DNA from: Phycisphaerae bacterium
GTDB taxonomy: Bacteria; Planctomycetota; Phycisphaerae; Sedimentisphaerales; Anaerobacaceae
Assembly (NCBI GenBank): GCA_021736645.1
Contig: JAIPFM010000072.1
Coordinates: forward strand, 1-64,000
Reading direction: 5' to 3'
Length of the DNA: 64,000 nt
Position 1 is the stretch's first letter, and each line of letters begins with the position of its first letter. Below are positions 25,942 to 35,276 of the stretch, piece by piece. Both the position numbers and the translations under genes were made by a program. Under the pieces are notes generated by a model. It made no database searches and was not told the DNA's origin. It was given only the letters and a program-made list of their open reading frames with translations.

Positions 25942-26766
25942 ATGGCAAAACCGAGAACCGCGTTCACACTCATTGAATTACTGGTCGTGATTGCAATCAT
26001 TGCTGTATTGATGGGGATTCTGATGCCTGTATTGGGCAAGGTCAGGAAACAGGCCAGGGGTGCAGCCTGTATGTCGAATCTCAAGCAGTGGGGCATTGTG
26101 TGGTCCATGTACGCAGACAGTTCTGATGGTAAATTCCCGGACGGCGTGATCCCTGCGAATCAGAGGATTGGCGGCGGCATGCCGCGCGGTCAGTGGGTCA
26201 CGGCCTTGAAAACAGGATGGGAAAAGCACCCGGAGATGCTCCTGTGTCCTTCGGCCAAGACGCACGGCGGTATTGAAGGCAATGAGGGCAGCTTTGACAA
26301 GAGCTATTTGATGAGCGATTACGTGGGCGTGGGCGGGAGCGAAAATATTCAGGAACAGTCCAGCTACGGCATGAACTGCTGGGCCTACAACACGAACGTT
26401 GATCTGCAGGGTCGCGCTGCCGAGTGGCACTGGAAATCCCTGTACAGGGTCAAGCAGGCCAGTGACGTGCCGCTGTTTCTGGACTCCATGTGGCGCGGCG
26501 GCGGACCGTTCTGGGAGGATGCTGACTCCATTGTGCCCCCCAAGGTGAATGGCCAATGGAACGGCGCCGGCTATGAAATGATGCACTTTGCCATGGACCG
26601 CCACAGCGGCGGGGTTAATGTCCTGTTTATGGACAATACCATACGCAAGGTTCGAGTGAAAAAGCTGTGGGGCCTCAAGTGGCACAGAACCTTTGAAACC
26701 CAGCGCTATCTCCACGCCCCGGATTCCTGGTGGGGGTCATGGTTGAGCAAGGAGCCACTGGAATGA
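25942..26766 (+). CDS. Prepilin-type N-terminal methylation domain protein (pseudopilin-like)
   Basis: This 274-residue protein starts with RTAFTLIELLVVIAIIAVLMG, given here in parts: cleavage site A7/F8, Glu at +5 (residue 12), then a 20-residue hydrophobic helix. Alanine at -1, rather than the usual glycine, is a less common but accepted variant. The C-terminal part ends HSGGVNVLFMDNTIRKVR, the VNVLFxDG-type block seen in the large DUF1559-like pseudopilin families of Planctomycetota and Lentisphaerota. Such proteins are exported through type II/IV pilus machinery; many sit beside glycan-degrading genes. Its start has GAAGGGG upstream. Confidence 0.85.
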   Translation: MAKPRTAFTLIELLVVIAIIAVLMGILMPVLGKVRKQARGAACMSNLKQWGIVWSMYADSSDGKFPDGVIPANQRIGGGMPRGQWVTALKTGWEKHPEMLLCPSAKTHGGIEGNEGSFDKSYLMSDYVGVGGSENIQEQSSYGMNCWAYNTNVDLQGRAAEWHWKSLYRVKQASDVPLFLDSMWRGGGPFWEDADSIVPPKVNGQWNGAGYEMMHFAMDRHSGGVNVLFMDNTIRKVRVKKLWGLKWHRTFETQRYLHAPDSWWGSWLSKEPLE

Positions 26767-26905
26767 CCATGCCATGAAAACTCGCATGTTGGCATCCAGG
26801 CCTTGTATCTGTCCTGCCCATGATTCCTGTGTTGGCAGCAGAGGCAATCGGTCGAGACGGATGTTGTTCAGGGGACAATAATTGAAAGGGTGATTCACAA
26901 ATAAC

Positions 26906-26924
26906 TGAAGTTTTGCAAACTTCA
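26906..26924 (+). terminator. Candidate rho-independent terminator
   Basis: An 8-bp perfect stem with a 3-base loop is followed by AGTTTTCTGTTTTC. The distance from the pseudopilin stop (140 bp) and the AT-rich stem make this tentative. Confidence 0.35.
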
Positions 26925-26976
26925 AGTTTTCTGTTTTCAGTGTTAAGTATTCAGTGCCCAAAACGCCTTTTTCCTA

Positions 26977-27024
26977 AAACTGCCTACTGAAAACTGAAAA
27001 CCGAAGGGCTTTTTGCAAAAGTCC
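26977..27024 (-). repeat. Short dispersed repeat, copy 1
   Basis: On the minus strand the segment starts GGACTTTTGCAAAAAGCCC and continues with GGTTTTCAGTTTTCAGT. The plus strand at 45493-45535 reads GGACTTTTGGCAAAGCCC and then the same GGTTTTCAGTTTTCAGT. The match covers about 45 bp in non-coding DNA. Confidence 0.65.
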
Positions 27025-27068
27025 TGATATAACACACTCAATGGCTTGATCTGAGGGAGGATTTGAGA

Positions 27069-29633
27069 ATGATGTGCAGAAGACTCACATGGATTATACT
27101 ACTGGGCCTGACCCTGATTTGCAGTTCTGCCCAGGCGAAAATCAAGTGGACCGGCAATGGAGACAACAGCTTCTGGGACAATGGTGACAACTGGAACAAG
27201 GGGGGGCGCCTGCCCCTGCCGGACGAGGATGCCCAGATCGATATTGACGGTGCCCACTGCCTTATTGATGAGATCAATGTGGGCGACAAGGAGGCCGTGG
27301 CCCAGCAGCTCCAGCTGATGTACCGAGGAGACCCTGATACTGCCGTGACCCTGACGGTCGACGGCGGCATCCTGCGTCTCAACGGCAAGCTGTTCATTGG
27401 CGCTGAAGGAGGGTCCGGCACCTTGGTGGTAGAAAGCGGCCAGGTCTCTATGCCTCAAATCCAGTTGGGTAAGAATGCTCAGAACGCTTCCATTGTCATG
27501 AATGGAGGACGCATCGATTGTTCGGGCAGTCTGGAGATCGGTGTGAATGTCAATGAGGCAAGCACACGACAATTGACCATCAATGGGGGGGTGCTGAAGG
27601 CCCTGAACATGAACAGCAGTTCCCAGGGGTCCGTTCTCTTGAATGGCGGGGTGTTGGAACTGGGCAGCCTGACACTCGATGAGCGGGTGTCTCTGGATAT
27701 CCTGGATGGGACACTCGTGCTGGCCGGCCATGGAGATCAGCGTGACACGGTGGAGGCCTACGCCCAGGCCGGATTTCTCACGGTATTTGGCGAGCATGCC
27801 ACGCGCGGCGGGCTGGTCATCCAGTACGATGCCGATACGGATCAGACCGTGGTCAGTGCAGATCCAAGCCAGATGGACCTGACCAGGGCCTGGGGACCTG
27901 CGCCTGTGGGCGGGGGCATTGCCACAGAGATTGATGCCCTGGTCTGGACGCCAGGCAATGACACACGTGCGACCCTGGGCCATGATGTGTACTTTGGTGT
28001 GGATGCCGGTGCTGTGGCTGATGCGACTGCAGATGATCCCATGGGTGTGTACATGGGGCGTCAGGATGGGGCCAGCTTTGATCTTCCGGAACTGAGTCTG
28101 GCTGAGACCTATTATTATCGCGTGGACCAGATCGACGCCGCCACAGGTGAGATTCACACCGGTGAGGTATGGAGCTTTACGGTTGAAAACACCTTGATGA
28201 TTGACAATTTCAATGACTATGCCAACTGGGAGGCCGTATTGGAGGTGTGGGAGGAGTCTGGGTCTGCCTGGAACACCATTTCCACGGATTTTTCTGCGGG
28301 CGGCAATGCGATGCGCGTCACGCTGAATCATCCCAACCAGACAGACGAGCAGAAGGGGACCCACGGTGCCCTGATCCTGGGGCGGGACATGGACTTGACT
28401 GTGCATGGGGCACGCGTTCTGGCCTTTGACTTTGCCAGTGATCCGAATCAGGGTTTTGTTGAGAACATTTATATTGAACTCAGTGATGGCATGACTGCCT
28501 CACGCGTCACGATTGATGATCCTGTGACTGTACGCAATCGAGCCTGGGGTCAGGTGGACATTGATCTGGCCCGTTTCGCCGGCATTGACCTGGCCCAGGT
28601 CAAGCGTATGGCTGTGGGGGTGAATCTCCTGTCCAGCGTAGATCAGCCCGTGTCTGTTTACTTTGACAATTTTCGTCTTTTACCAAGCCGCTGCGTGCCG
28701 GATCGCACCTTGCCAAGCGATCTCAACCGGGATTGTACAGTGGATGAGGCTGACCTGGCCATACTGCTGGATCGCTGGCTGGAGGGCACTGTTCAGGTGA
28801 CTGCGGCCCAGGCACCGGACCCCAGCACCTGGTTGACGTTTGACGAACTGGATCCGTGGTACCTGGCCTTTATGGATGAGACAGAGGATCGCAGTGATCC
28901 CAATTTCCCCAGGGTGGTGACCTCACCGTCATCGAATGTGACCGTGGACCTGCTTGGAGGTTTTGATGGGGCAGGTGCTGCCGTGTTCCCAGGGGACGAT
29001 CAGCCGGACATTCGAGGTGAGGGGGAAAGCTTTGTGCATGTGAACAAGGCCGGGATCGAGTGCCTGGCCGGCAGCACATTGACTGTGTCGCTGTGGGTGA
29101 ACGGCGATCCGGCGTCTCAGCCCTTCAATGATGTGGTGTTTGAAGCCGGGGAAGCCGGGTCCCTGATACGGTTCGAGTGTCCTGATTCCCAGGGACGCGT
29201 GGTGTTTACCCATGGGATGCTGCCCCGGGACATTGTGACCTGGAATGGTTCTGTGTTTTCGGATTGGGCCGGGGAATGGAATCACTATGCCCTGGTCAAG
29301 GATGCGGCCCAAGGCATTCAGCAGATCTATCACAATGGTTTACTGGTGGCGGAGAATGCCGAGGCCTTTCAATCTTCACTGTGGCTCGATGATATGCGTA
29401 TTGGGGCCACCAATCAGCCCATTGCGCAGCGTCCGTATCACGGCAAGCTGGATGATCTCCGTTTTTATGGGGCAGCCCTGCCGCAGGCCGCCATCCTGTC
29501 CCTGGCAGGTCGGGACACTGTGGAGCAGGCCCCTGTGACGCCTGCGGATATTAATGGCGACGGTGTGGTGGATCAGGCAGACCGTGACCTCCTGGATGCG
29601 GATATGGGGCGCATCCAGCTGTGGCCCGATTAG
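27069..29633 (+). CDS. Secreted multidomain protein with dockerin-like and LamG-like modules
   Basis: The protein has 854 residues. The ATG at 27069 is chosen for its spacing from GGGAGG. After a signal peptide (ending SSAQA) come beta-strand-rich repeats (about 27-240), a fibronectin-like region with WSFTVEN (about 275-375), a discoidin-like beta-sandwich starting MIDNFNDYANW (about 380-540), a calcium-binding dockerin-like motif (LNRDCTVDEADLAIL, about 550-570), a LamG-like concanavalin fold (about 585-815) and a second dockerin-like motif (DINGDGVVDQADRDLL, about 825-845). It is probably exported and adheres to glycans. It sits next to the fucosidase cluster. Confidence 0.85.
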   Translation: MMCRRLTWIILLGLTLICSSAQAKIKWTGNGDNSFWDNGDNWNKGGRLPLPDEDAQIDIDGAHCLIDEINVGDKEAVAQQLQLMYRGDPDTAVTLTVDGGILRLNGKLFIGAEGGSGTLVVESGQVSMPQIQLGKNAQNASIVMNGGRIDCSGSLEIGVNVNEASTRQLTINGGVLKALNMNSSSQGSVLLNGGVLELGSLTLDERVSLDILDGTLVLAGHGDQRDTVEAYAQAGFLTVFGEHATRGGLVIQYDADTDQTVVSADPSQMDLTRAWGPAPVGGGIATEIDALVWTPGNDTRATLGHDVYFGVDAGAVADATADDPMGVYMGRQDGASFDLPELSLAETYYYRVDQIDAATGEIHTGEVWSFTVENTLMIDNFNDYANWEAVLEVWEESGSAWNTISTDFSAGGNAMRVTLNHPNQTDEQKGTHGALILGRDMDLTVHGARVLAFDFASDPNQGFVENIYIELSDGMTASRVTIDDPVTVRNRAWGQVDIDLARFAGIDLAQVKRMAVGVNLLSSVDQPVSVYFDNFRLLPSRCVPDRTLPSDLNRDCTVDEADLAILLDRWLEGTVQVTAAQAPDPSTWLTFDELDPWYLAFMDETEDRSDPNFPRVVTSPSSNVTVDLLGGFDGAGAAVFPGDDQPDIRGEGESFVHVNKAGIECLAGSTLTVSLWVNGDPASQPFNDVVFEAGEAGSLIRFECPDSQGRVVFTHGMLPRDIVTWNGSVFSDWAGEWNHYALVKDAAQGIQQIYHNGLLVAENAEAFQSSLWLDDMRIGATNQPIAQRPYHGKLDDLRFYGAALPQAAILSLAGRDTVEQAPVTPADINGDGVVDQADRDLLDADMGRIQLWPD

Positions 29634-29737
29634 GGCACGTCCTGACCCTGAATATGGAGGACGGGGCAAAGCTGTCTTTTGATGCCGTCACTGCAGTGGG
29701 GTTGAGCCTGTGTTGGCCTCTTCCGAGACCTCTGTAT

Positions 29738-29996
29738 TACTGGCTTCAAACAACTGAAATAAATTTCCAGATAATGCAATGTCTGGTTTTGTATCGTTCT
29801 TATTGTCAGTCCGTTATTCCTCTCTCGCAGAGATCGCCGAGAGCGCAGAGATTTTTGACTAAGGCTATTTTCTTGGACTATTTCAACACTGCTATCACAG
29901 TTGTATTTGAAACAAGGCCCCGGGCTAAAGCCAGGTGTCTCTGCGGGCTCCGCGAGAGGAAATTGGGTTTGGTTCCGGCCAAGGGGCCGGGCTGTG
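29738..29996. repeat. Dispersed intergenic repeat, copy B
   Basis: This full-length copy (about 259 bp) runs from CTTCAAACAACTGAAATAAA to GGCCGGGCTGTG and is nearly identical to the copy at 52313-52576. It contains the CAGAGA-rich left arm, the GGGCTAAAGCC hairpin, the CCGGCC...GGCCGG hairpin and the CTCCGCGAGAGG right arm. It fills the gap between two convergent genes. Confidence 0.85.
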
Positions 29997-29999
29997 TCA

Positions 30000-30761
30000 T
30001 TAGCGATCTGTGACCTTGATCCTCAGGGTCCTGAAGGCAATGCCGCCGCCGTGGTCCTGCAGGAGCAGGGGGCCCTGTTCGGCTTCGCCGAATTTGTCCT
30101 GGTCCTTGAACTTGCTCTCGGCCACGGCCCCGCGGAACGCCTTGCTGCCGCGTGTGAACTGGAGGACCTTCTTGCCGTTGAGCCAGTGCTGCACCCTCTT
30201 GCCCTGGGCCACGATGCGCACGGTGTTCCACTGGCCCCTGGGGTTGGCAGGCCGCTCTTTGGCAGGGAGCAGGTCATAGAGGTCGGCCAGGGCGTGCTTG
30301 GTGCTGATTTCCCTGTCGTGGTCATAGATCTGGTATTCCAGACCGAGTTCCTTGCCCGGATAGGCGAAGTACTTGATACCGCTGTTCACATCCCCCTTGA
30401 AGTCCGGATCGAGTTTGTATTCGAATCGAAAGTCAAAATCGGCATACTGTTCTTTTGTGACAATGCTGCCGCCTGCGCCTTCGGGACGCTTGTCTTGCGA
30501 TGTACAGATGATCTGCCCGTCCTGCACGATCCAGGCACCTTGAGGCCGGGCCTCTTTGCTGACACCCTTGAAGTGTTCGAGCGACGTACCGTCGAACAGC
30601 AGTGTGAACCCCGCCTTGACTTCTTGCGCAGTGAGCGTGTTGGGTGTGACAGGCGGCTTTGCCTGTTTGGGCTTCTGACCGGCCATGGCGGCGGTCGATC
30701 CCAGGGTCAGTGCAGTCATAAGCATGACGCGGGTCAGGTAGTTGAATGGTTCTGTATTCAT
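30000..30761 (-). CDS. DUF1080 / 3-keto-disaccharide hydrolase family protein
   Basis: The protein has 253 residues. The ATG at 30761 follows AAGGAG and gives a signal peptide (VMLMTALTLGSTAAMA). The domain begins GFTLLFDGTSLEHFKG, continues with GSIVTKEQYADFDFRFEYKL, and includes NSGIKYFAYPG, QWNTVRIVAQGKRVQHWLNG and GPLLLQDHGGGIAFRTLRI. This is the full order of blocks of the 3-keto-disaccharide hydrolase (DUF1080) beta-jelly-roll family. Members cleave 3-keto-glycosides produced by dehydrogenases. It is exported and divergent from the GH95 gene. Confidence 0.9.
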   Translation of the reverse strand: MNTEPFNYLTRVMLMTALTLGSTAAMAGQKPKQAKPPVTPNTLTAQEVKAGFTLLFDGTSLEHFKGVSKEARPQGAWIVQDGQIICTSQDKRPEGAGGSIVTKEQYADFDFRFEYKLDPDFKGDVNSGIKYFAYPGKELGLEYQIYDHDREISTKHALADLYDLLPAKERPANPRGQWNTVRIVAQGKRVQHWLNGKKVLQFTRGSKAFRGAVAESKFKDQDKFGEAEQGPLLLQDHGGGIAFRTLRIKVTDR

Positions 30762-31152
30762 GCGTTGTGCTCCTTCTCTGTATGGGTTGTTACAGACATG
30801 AGCCAGGCATGGCCCATGTGTATGCAAACTTTAACCATAATCTTACCCCTGCGGCCAAAGGACTGCAAGGGATTGTGTCCATATATATTGGGTGGCATTT
30901 GTCGTGTGGTGTGGAGACTGACCTGCTGACCGTTCATGTCACACTCGATCCCGGGCAATGGCCTGCGCCCATTCATTTTGAGCAGGCCGCAAAAACCTGT
31001 GCTAATTATTGATGTTTTTACTGTTCTGATATGGTAACTTAATGGTCGTTTTGCCAGACCCTGAGTTTTGTCTGAAAGACAAGCTGAGGGGGGCGAATCG
31101 CCTCTTAAGACAGGGGCCAGCAGGTGTTATGTCCTTGGCGGTGGAGTCAGTC
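30762..31152. other. Divergent intergenic region
   Basis: This 391-bp region separates the DUF1080 gene (minus) from the GH95 gene (plus) and must hold both promoters if each is transcribed alone. The AT-rich tract around 31005-31040 (TTGATG, then GATATGGTAAC) is the likeliest plus-strand promoter area, but the -35/-10 spacing is poor, so no site is called. Confidence 0.35.
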
Positions 31153-33558
31153 ATGAGAAAGAGACAAATCGCACTCCTGGTTGTTTTTGTGGTATTTACG
31201 GTATTCTTTTGCCCGGTCACTGGGTCAAGGCCTGTCCGGGCCGACGAGTCTCTCAGGCTCTGGTACCACCAGCCTGCACGCCAGTGGGAGCAGGCCCTGC
31301 CCCTGGGGAACGGCCGTCTGGGTGCCATGGTCTTTGGGGCCGTGGCCAGGGAGCGGTTTCAGTTGAACGAGGAAAGTCTCTGGGCAGGTGAACCGTTTGA
31401 TGTGTATCCGGAGGACTATGCTGCCAATCTCAAAACACTCCAGCGCCTGGTGCTGGACGGCAAGATTGCCGAAGCCCGCACATTCGGTCTCAAAACCCTG
31501 ACCAAGTCTCCCACGTCGTACCGTTCCTACGAGCCCCTGGCCGATCTGTGGATCGACATGACGCACGGAGACCAGGTTCAGGACTATGAACGTGCCCTGG
31601 ACCTCGAAACCGGTCTGTCACGGGTGACCTATCAGGTCGACGGCATCAGGTTTGTGCGCGAGGCATTCATCTCGGCCAGGGACGATGTGATGGTCATCCG
31701 TCTCAGTGCAGACAAACCCGGCGCGCTGACTGCACGCATCGGTCTGACGCGGGACAAGGACATGACCGTGACAACCCGCGGCGTCACTCAGTTGCACATG
31801 GACGGTCAGATTGTGGATGTGCCTGCCCCGGAAGGCTATGATGACAATCCGGGAGGTTCCGGGCCCGGGGGAAAACACATGAAGTTCGCGGGCCGTTTAC
31901 TGGCACGGTCTGTCCATGGGACTGTCACACCGCAGGACAATGCCCTGTTCATCAGGGATGCAGACGAGGTGGTGGTCCTGTTCACTGCGTCCACGGATTT
32001 CAGTCTGGACAAAATGACCTTTGACCGGACGATTGACACCGGGCATCAGGCAGAGGCGATCCTGGCCAGGGCGGCGGGGAAATCCTGGTCTGATCTGCGC
32101 AGAGACCATGTGCAGGAACATCGTGCCTGTTTCAACCGCGTTGCACTGAATCTGGGTGAAGACAACCCGCAGGCCATCCCCACGGACGAACGCCTGGCTG
32201 CAGTCAAACAGGGCGGCGCTGATCCCGGCCTGGTTGCCCTGTATTTCCAGTACGGCCGCTACCTGCTCATGTCCAGTTCGCGTGCGCCGGGGCGTCTGCC
32301 TGCCAATCTTCAGGGCCTCTGGAGTCACAAGATGTGGGCGCCCTGGGAGGCGGATTACCACCTCAACATCAATCTGCAGATGAACTACTGGCCCGCGGAT
32401 CTGTGCAACCTGTCCGAGACCGTGACACCCCTGGCGGACTGGTTCTGCCGTGTTGCACAAAAGGGTCGTGTGTCTGCGCAGAGACTCTACCATGCACGCG
32501 GGTGGGTGGCCTTCACCACCGTGAATCTGTTCGGTCGGACCACGCCCGGCGGCTCCAATGAGGCCTCTCAGTTTCAAAATGGCGCGCTGGATCCGCTGGC
32601 AGGGGCCTGGATGGCCCTGACCCTGTGGCGACACTATGAATTCACAGGGGACACGGCTTTCTTGAAGGCGCAGGCCTACCCGGTACTCAAGGGCGCCAGC
32701 GAGTTTCTCCTGGACACTCTGATTGAAGACAAGGACGGCTTGCTGGTGATTGTTCCTTCCACGTCTCCGGAGAACGCCTATGTCCAGCCCGAAACAGGCC
32801 GTGCGGTGCGCATCACACGCGGCTCCACCTATCACATGGCCATTGTGCGGGCCGTGTTTAACGCAGTCATCCAGGGGTCAAAGACCCTGGATCAGGATGC
32901 AGACCTGCGAGGCCAACTCACCACGGCTCTGGCCAAGCTGCCGCCTGTCAAGATTGGCAGTAACGGCACCATCCAGGAGTGGATTGAGGACTACGAGGAA
33001 CAGACGCCGGGCCATCGCCACATCTCTCATCTGATCGGTCTGCACCCCTTTTCTCTGATCACGGCGCAGGACAGGGACCTGTTTGCTGCGGCGCGAAAGA
33101 CCATTGAACGGCGACTCAGTCACGGCGGGGGGCATACAGGCTGGAGTCGTGCCTGGATCATCAATTTTTACGCGCGCCTGCTGGAGGGTGACGCGGCCCA
33201 CGATCACGTGGTTCAGCTCCTGGCCAAGAGCACACTGCCGAATCTGTTTGACACGCACCCGCCGTTTCAGATCGATGGCAACTTTGGAGGCTGTGCAGGC
33301 ATTGCAGAAATGTTGATTCAAAGTCACAATGGGATGGTGCATCTCCTGCCGGCCCTGCCCGGGGCCTGGACGCAGGGGTCGGTCAAGGGACTCAAGGCCC
33401 GCGGCGGCTTTGTCGCGGACTTTGCCTGGGACCAGGGCCAGATCGTGTCGTACAGGATCCAGGCCTCGCGTGCAGGCGTACTCAGGCTTCGGGTGGGTGA
33501 CTTACTAATCGAAAAGACCCTGAGTGCCGGAGATGTGGTGACTGAGACGGACCAATAA
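31153..33558 (+). CDS. Glycoside hydrolase family 95 (alpha-L-fucosidase type)
   Basis: This 801-residue protein has a signal peptide (ALLVVFVVFTVFFCPVTG) and matches GH95 in length and blocks: LWYHQPARQWEQALPLGNGR and LNEESLWAG (N-terminal beta domain), then APGRLPANLQGLW, HLNINLQMNYWP, IQEWIEDYEEQTPGHRH and FQIDGNFGGCAGI. The likely catalytic acid is E609 and a second key carboxylate is D708, by position in these motifs; NINLQMNYW supplies the conserved asparagines. GH95 enzymes release alpha-1,2-linked L-fucose, and some act on L-galactose. It leads a plus-strand run of sulfatase, PhoD-like, oxidoreductase and DUF6807 genes. Confidence 0.93.
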   Translation: MRKRQIALLVVFVVFTVFFCPVTGSRPVRADESLRLWYHQPARQWEQALPLGNGRLGAMVFGAVARERFQLNEESLWAGEPFDVYPEDYAANLKTLQRLVLDGKIAEARTFGLKTLTKSPTSYRSYEPLADLWIDMTHGDQVQDYERALDLETGLSRVTYQVDGIRFVREAFISARDDVMVIRLSADKPGALTARIGLTRDKDMTVTTRGVTQLHMDGQIVDVPAPEGYDDNPGGSGPGGKHMKFAGRLLARSVHGTVTPQDNALFIRDADEVVVLFTASTDFSLDKMTFDRTIDTGHQAEAILARAAGKSWSDLRRDHVQEHRACFNRVALNLGEDNPQAIPTDERLAAVKQGGADPGLVALYFQYGRYLLMSSSRAPGRLPANLQGLWSHKMWAPWEADYHLNINLQMNYWPADLCNLSETVTPLADWFCRVAQKGRVSAQRLYHARGWVAFTTVNLFGRTTPGGSNEASQFQNGALDPLAGAWMALTLWRHYEFTGDTAFLKAQAYPVLKGASEFLLDTLIEDKDGLLVIVPSTSPENAYVQPETGRAVRITRGSTYHMAIVRAVFNAVIQGSKTLDQDADLRGQLTTALAKLPPVKIGSNGTIQEWIEDYEEQTPGHRHISHLIGLHPFSLITAQDRDLFAAARKTIERRLSHGGGHTGWSRAWIINFYARLLEGDAAHDHVVQLLAKSTLPNLFDTHPPFQIDGNFGGCAGIAEMLIQSHNGMVHLLPALPGAWTQGSVKGLKARGGFVADFAWDQGQIVSYRIQASRAGVLRLRVGDLLIEKTLSAGDVVTETDQ

Positions 33559-33596
33559 AGCCCCGAACTTATTTTGTATTTGAGAAAGGCAGACGT

Positions 33597-35207
33597 ATGA
33601 ATCAAAACACAGTACGCTTTGTGATGTGTGTATGCATGGTGACAAGTGTCAGTGCTTTTGCCGGCACAGGAAGCACACCCCGTCCCAACATCCTGTTTGC
33701 GATCAGTGACGACCAGTCTTTTGCCCACACCAGTTTTTCCGGCTGCACCTTTGTGAAGACACCTGCGTTTGACAAGGTGGCCTCCGAGGGCGTCTATTTC
33801 TCAAACTGTTATGCCGGGTCTCCCGGGTGTGCGCCGTCGCGCAGTGCCCTGGTCACAGGACGCCATCACTGGCAAAATGAACAGTCCGGGCAGCATGCCT
33901 CTTCGTGGATGAAGAAATATGTGCCGTTTATCGATCTGCTCGAGAAGAACGGCTATGTCACCGGGCGAACCGGCAAGGGGGTTTCGCCGTTTCAATATGC
34001 CAGAAACGCAGCCGACACACTGTGGCGAAAGACGAATGCCGGGGGCGTTGAGTACAGTCAACTCCAATACAAGAAGGGGGCTGTGGGAGAGGCCAGTTAT
34101 GCCAACGGCATCAGCCGGAAGAACTACTTCGAAAACTTCAAGTTCTTCATGGAAAACCAGGCCAAAGACAAGCCCTTCTTTTTCTGGTATGGAGCGACCG
34201 AGCCTCACCGGAGTTACGAAAAGGGATCCTGGAAACGCATGGGCAAGCGTCTTGAGGACGTGCAGGTCCCGGCCTTCCTGCCTGACAATGACGAGATCCG
34301 CGGTGACCTGCTCGACTATGCCGTGGAAATTGAATGGTTTGACCTGCACCTCCAGCGCATGCTCAATTACTTGAAGGCGCAGGGGCAATTGGAAAACACC
34401 ATTGTCATCGTGACCTCGGACAATGGCATGCCGTTTCCAAGGGCCAAGGCGAATGCCTATGAATTCGGCGCTCACGTGCCCTTTGCCGTGCGTTTTCCCG
34501 GTCACTTCCCTGGACCGCGGATTGTAGACAACCCCATGGGTTTTATTGACGTGGCACCCACACTCCTTGAATTGACCGGCACCCGCAGTGACGGCATGCT
34601 GCCCATGTCAGGGCACAGCCTTGTCCCCCTGTTGACGTCCGACAAGGCATGTAGTGTGGATGCGTCCAGAAAGTTTGCCTACTCAGGACGCGAACGACAC
34701 TCTTCGTCCAGGTATCTCAATTGGGGGTATCCCCAGCGGGCCATCAGGAGCAAGGATTATCTGTACATCTGGAATGTGAAACCCGAGCGATGGCCTGCCG
34801 GTGCGCCGCAGCGTCTCAAGCCCGGAACCACAGATCAACTCTTTCCCATGTACGGCATTGATGAGCAGGGCGTGCACCATTCGGAATGGGCCTTTACAGA
34901 TATTGATGCATGTCCCTCCAAGTCCTTTATCATCGAGCATTACAGAGAGGCGGCCATCAAGCCGTTCTTTGATCTGGCCCATGCCAAACGCCCGGAGGTG
35001 GAACTCTATGACATCAAAAAGGATCCCTATTGCCTGAAGAATTTGGCTGGCATGGCCCATCATCAGGCGATTGAGGGCGAGATGAAGGATGCGCTCATGA
35101 AGGAACTGACAAGGTCCGAGGACCCTCGCGTGGTGGGGCCGGATACAGAGGTGTTTGATTCCTACATTCGATACAGCCCTATCAGAGAGTTTCCAAGACC
35201 GGAGTGA
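33597..35207 (+). CDS. Type I sulfatase
   Basis: This 536-residue sulfatase has a short signal peptide (ending SVSAFAG), AISDDQSF as the metal-binding opening, and C78-A-P-S-R-S as maturation motif. The middle region has GRTGKGVSP where many members have GKWHLG, and VTSDNGMPFPRAKAN is the distal metal site. That combination is seen in the subgroup with a 'heparan N-sulfatase-like' active site (inference). AAAGG precedes the start, and it follows the GH95 gene by 38 bp. Confidence 0.92.
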   Translation: MNQNTVRFVMCVCMVTSVSAFAGTGSTPRPNILFAISDDQSFAHTSFSGCTFVKTPAFDKVASEGVYFSNCYAGSPGCAPSRSALVTGRHHWQNEQSGQHASSWMKKYVPFIDLLEKNGYVTGRTGKGVSPFQYARNAADTLWRKTNAGGVEYSQLQYKKGAVGEASYANGISRKNYFENFKFFMENQAKDKPFFFWYGATEPHRSYEKGSWKRMGKRLEDVQVPAFLPDNDEIRGDLLDYAVEIEWFDLHLQRMLNYLKAQGQLENTIVIVTSDNGMPFPRAKANAYEFGAHVPFAVRFPGHFPGPRIVDNPMGFIDVAPTLLELTGTRSDGMLPMSGHSLVPLLTSDKACSVDASRKFAYSGRERHSSSRYLNWGYPQRAIRSKDYLYIWNVKPERWPAGAPQRLKPGTTDQLFPMYGIDEQGVHHSEWAFTDIDACPSKSFIIEHYREAAIKPFFDLAHAKRPEVELYDIKKDPYCLKNLAGMAHHQAIEGEMKDALMKELTRSEDPRVVGPDTEVFDSYIRYSPIREFPRPE

Positions 35208-35276
35208 ACCCGGAACTGGTGCAGTAAGAAAATGGAACCCGTACGTTCAGTGACAGTCCCAATACAGGAGATACCC

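Larger units (their letters stand above)
26767..27068. other. Intergenic region with hairpin and dispersed repeat
   Basis: There is no gene. A perfect 8-bp hairpin (TGAAGTTTTGCAAACTTCA, 26906-26924) is followed by a T-rich tract and could end transcription of the pseudopilin gene, 140 bp downstream of its stop. The segment 26977-27024 is an inverted copy of the short repeat at 45493-45535. Confidence 0.5.

Noticed and set aside
29738-29996. Three-copy repeat as a CRISPR-like array
   Set aside because: Copies are 18-22 kb apart, over 180 bp long and not interspersed with spacers; no cas gene is present.
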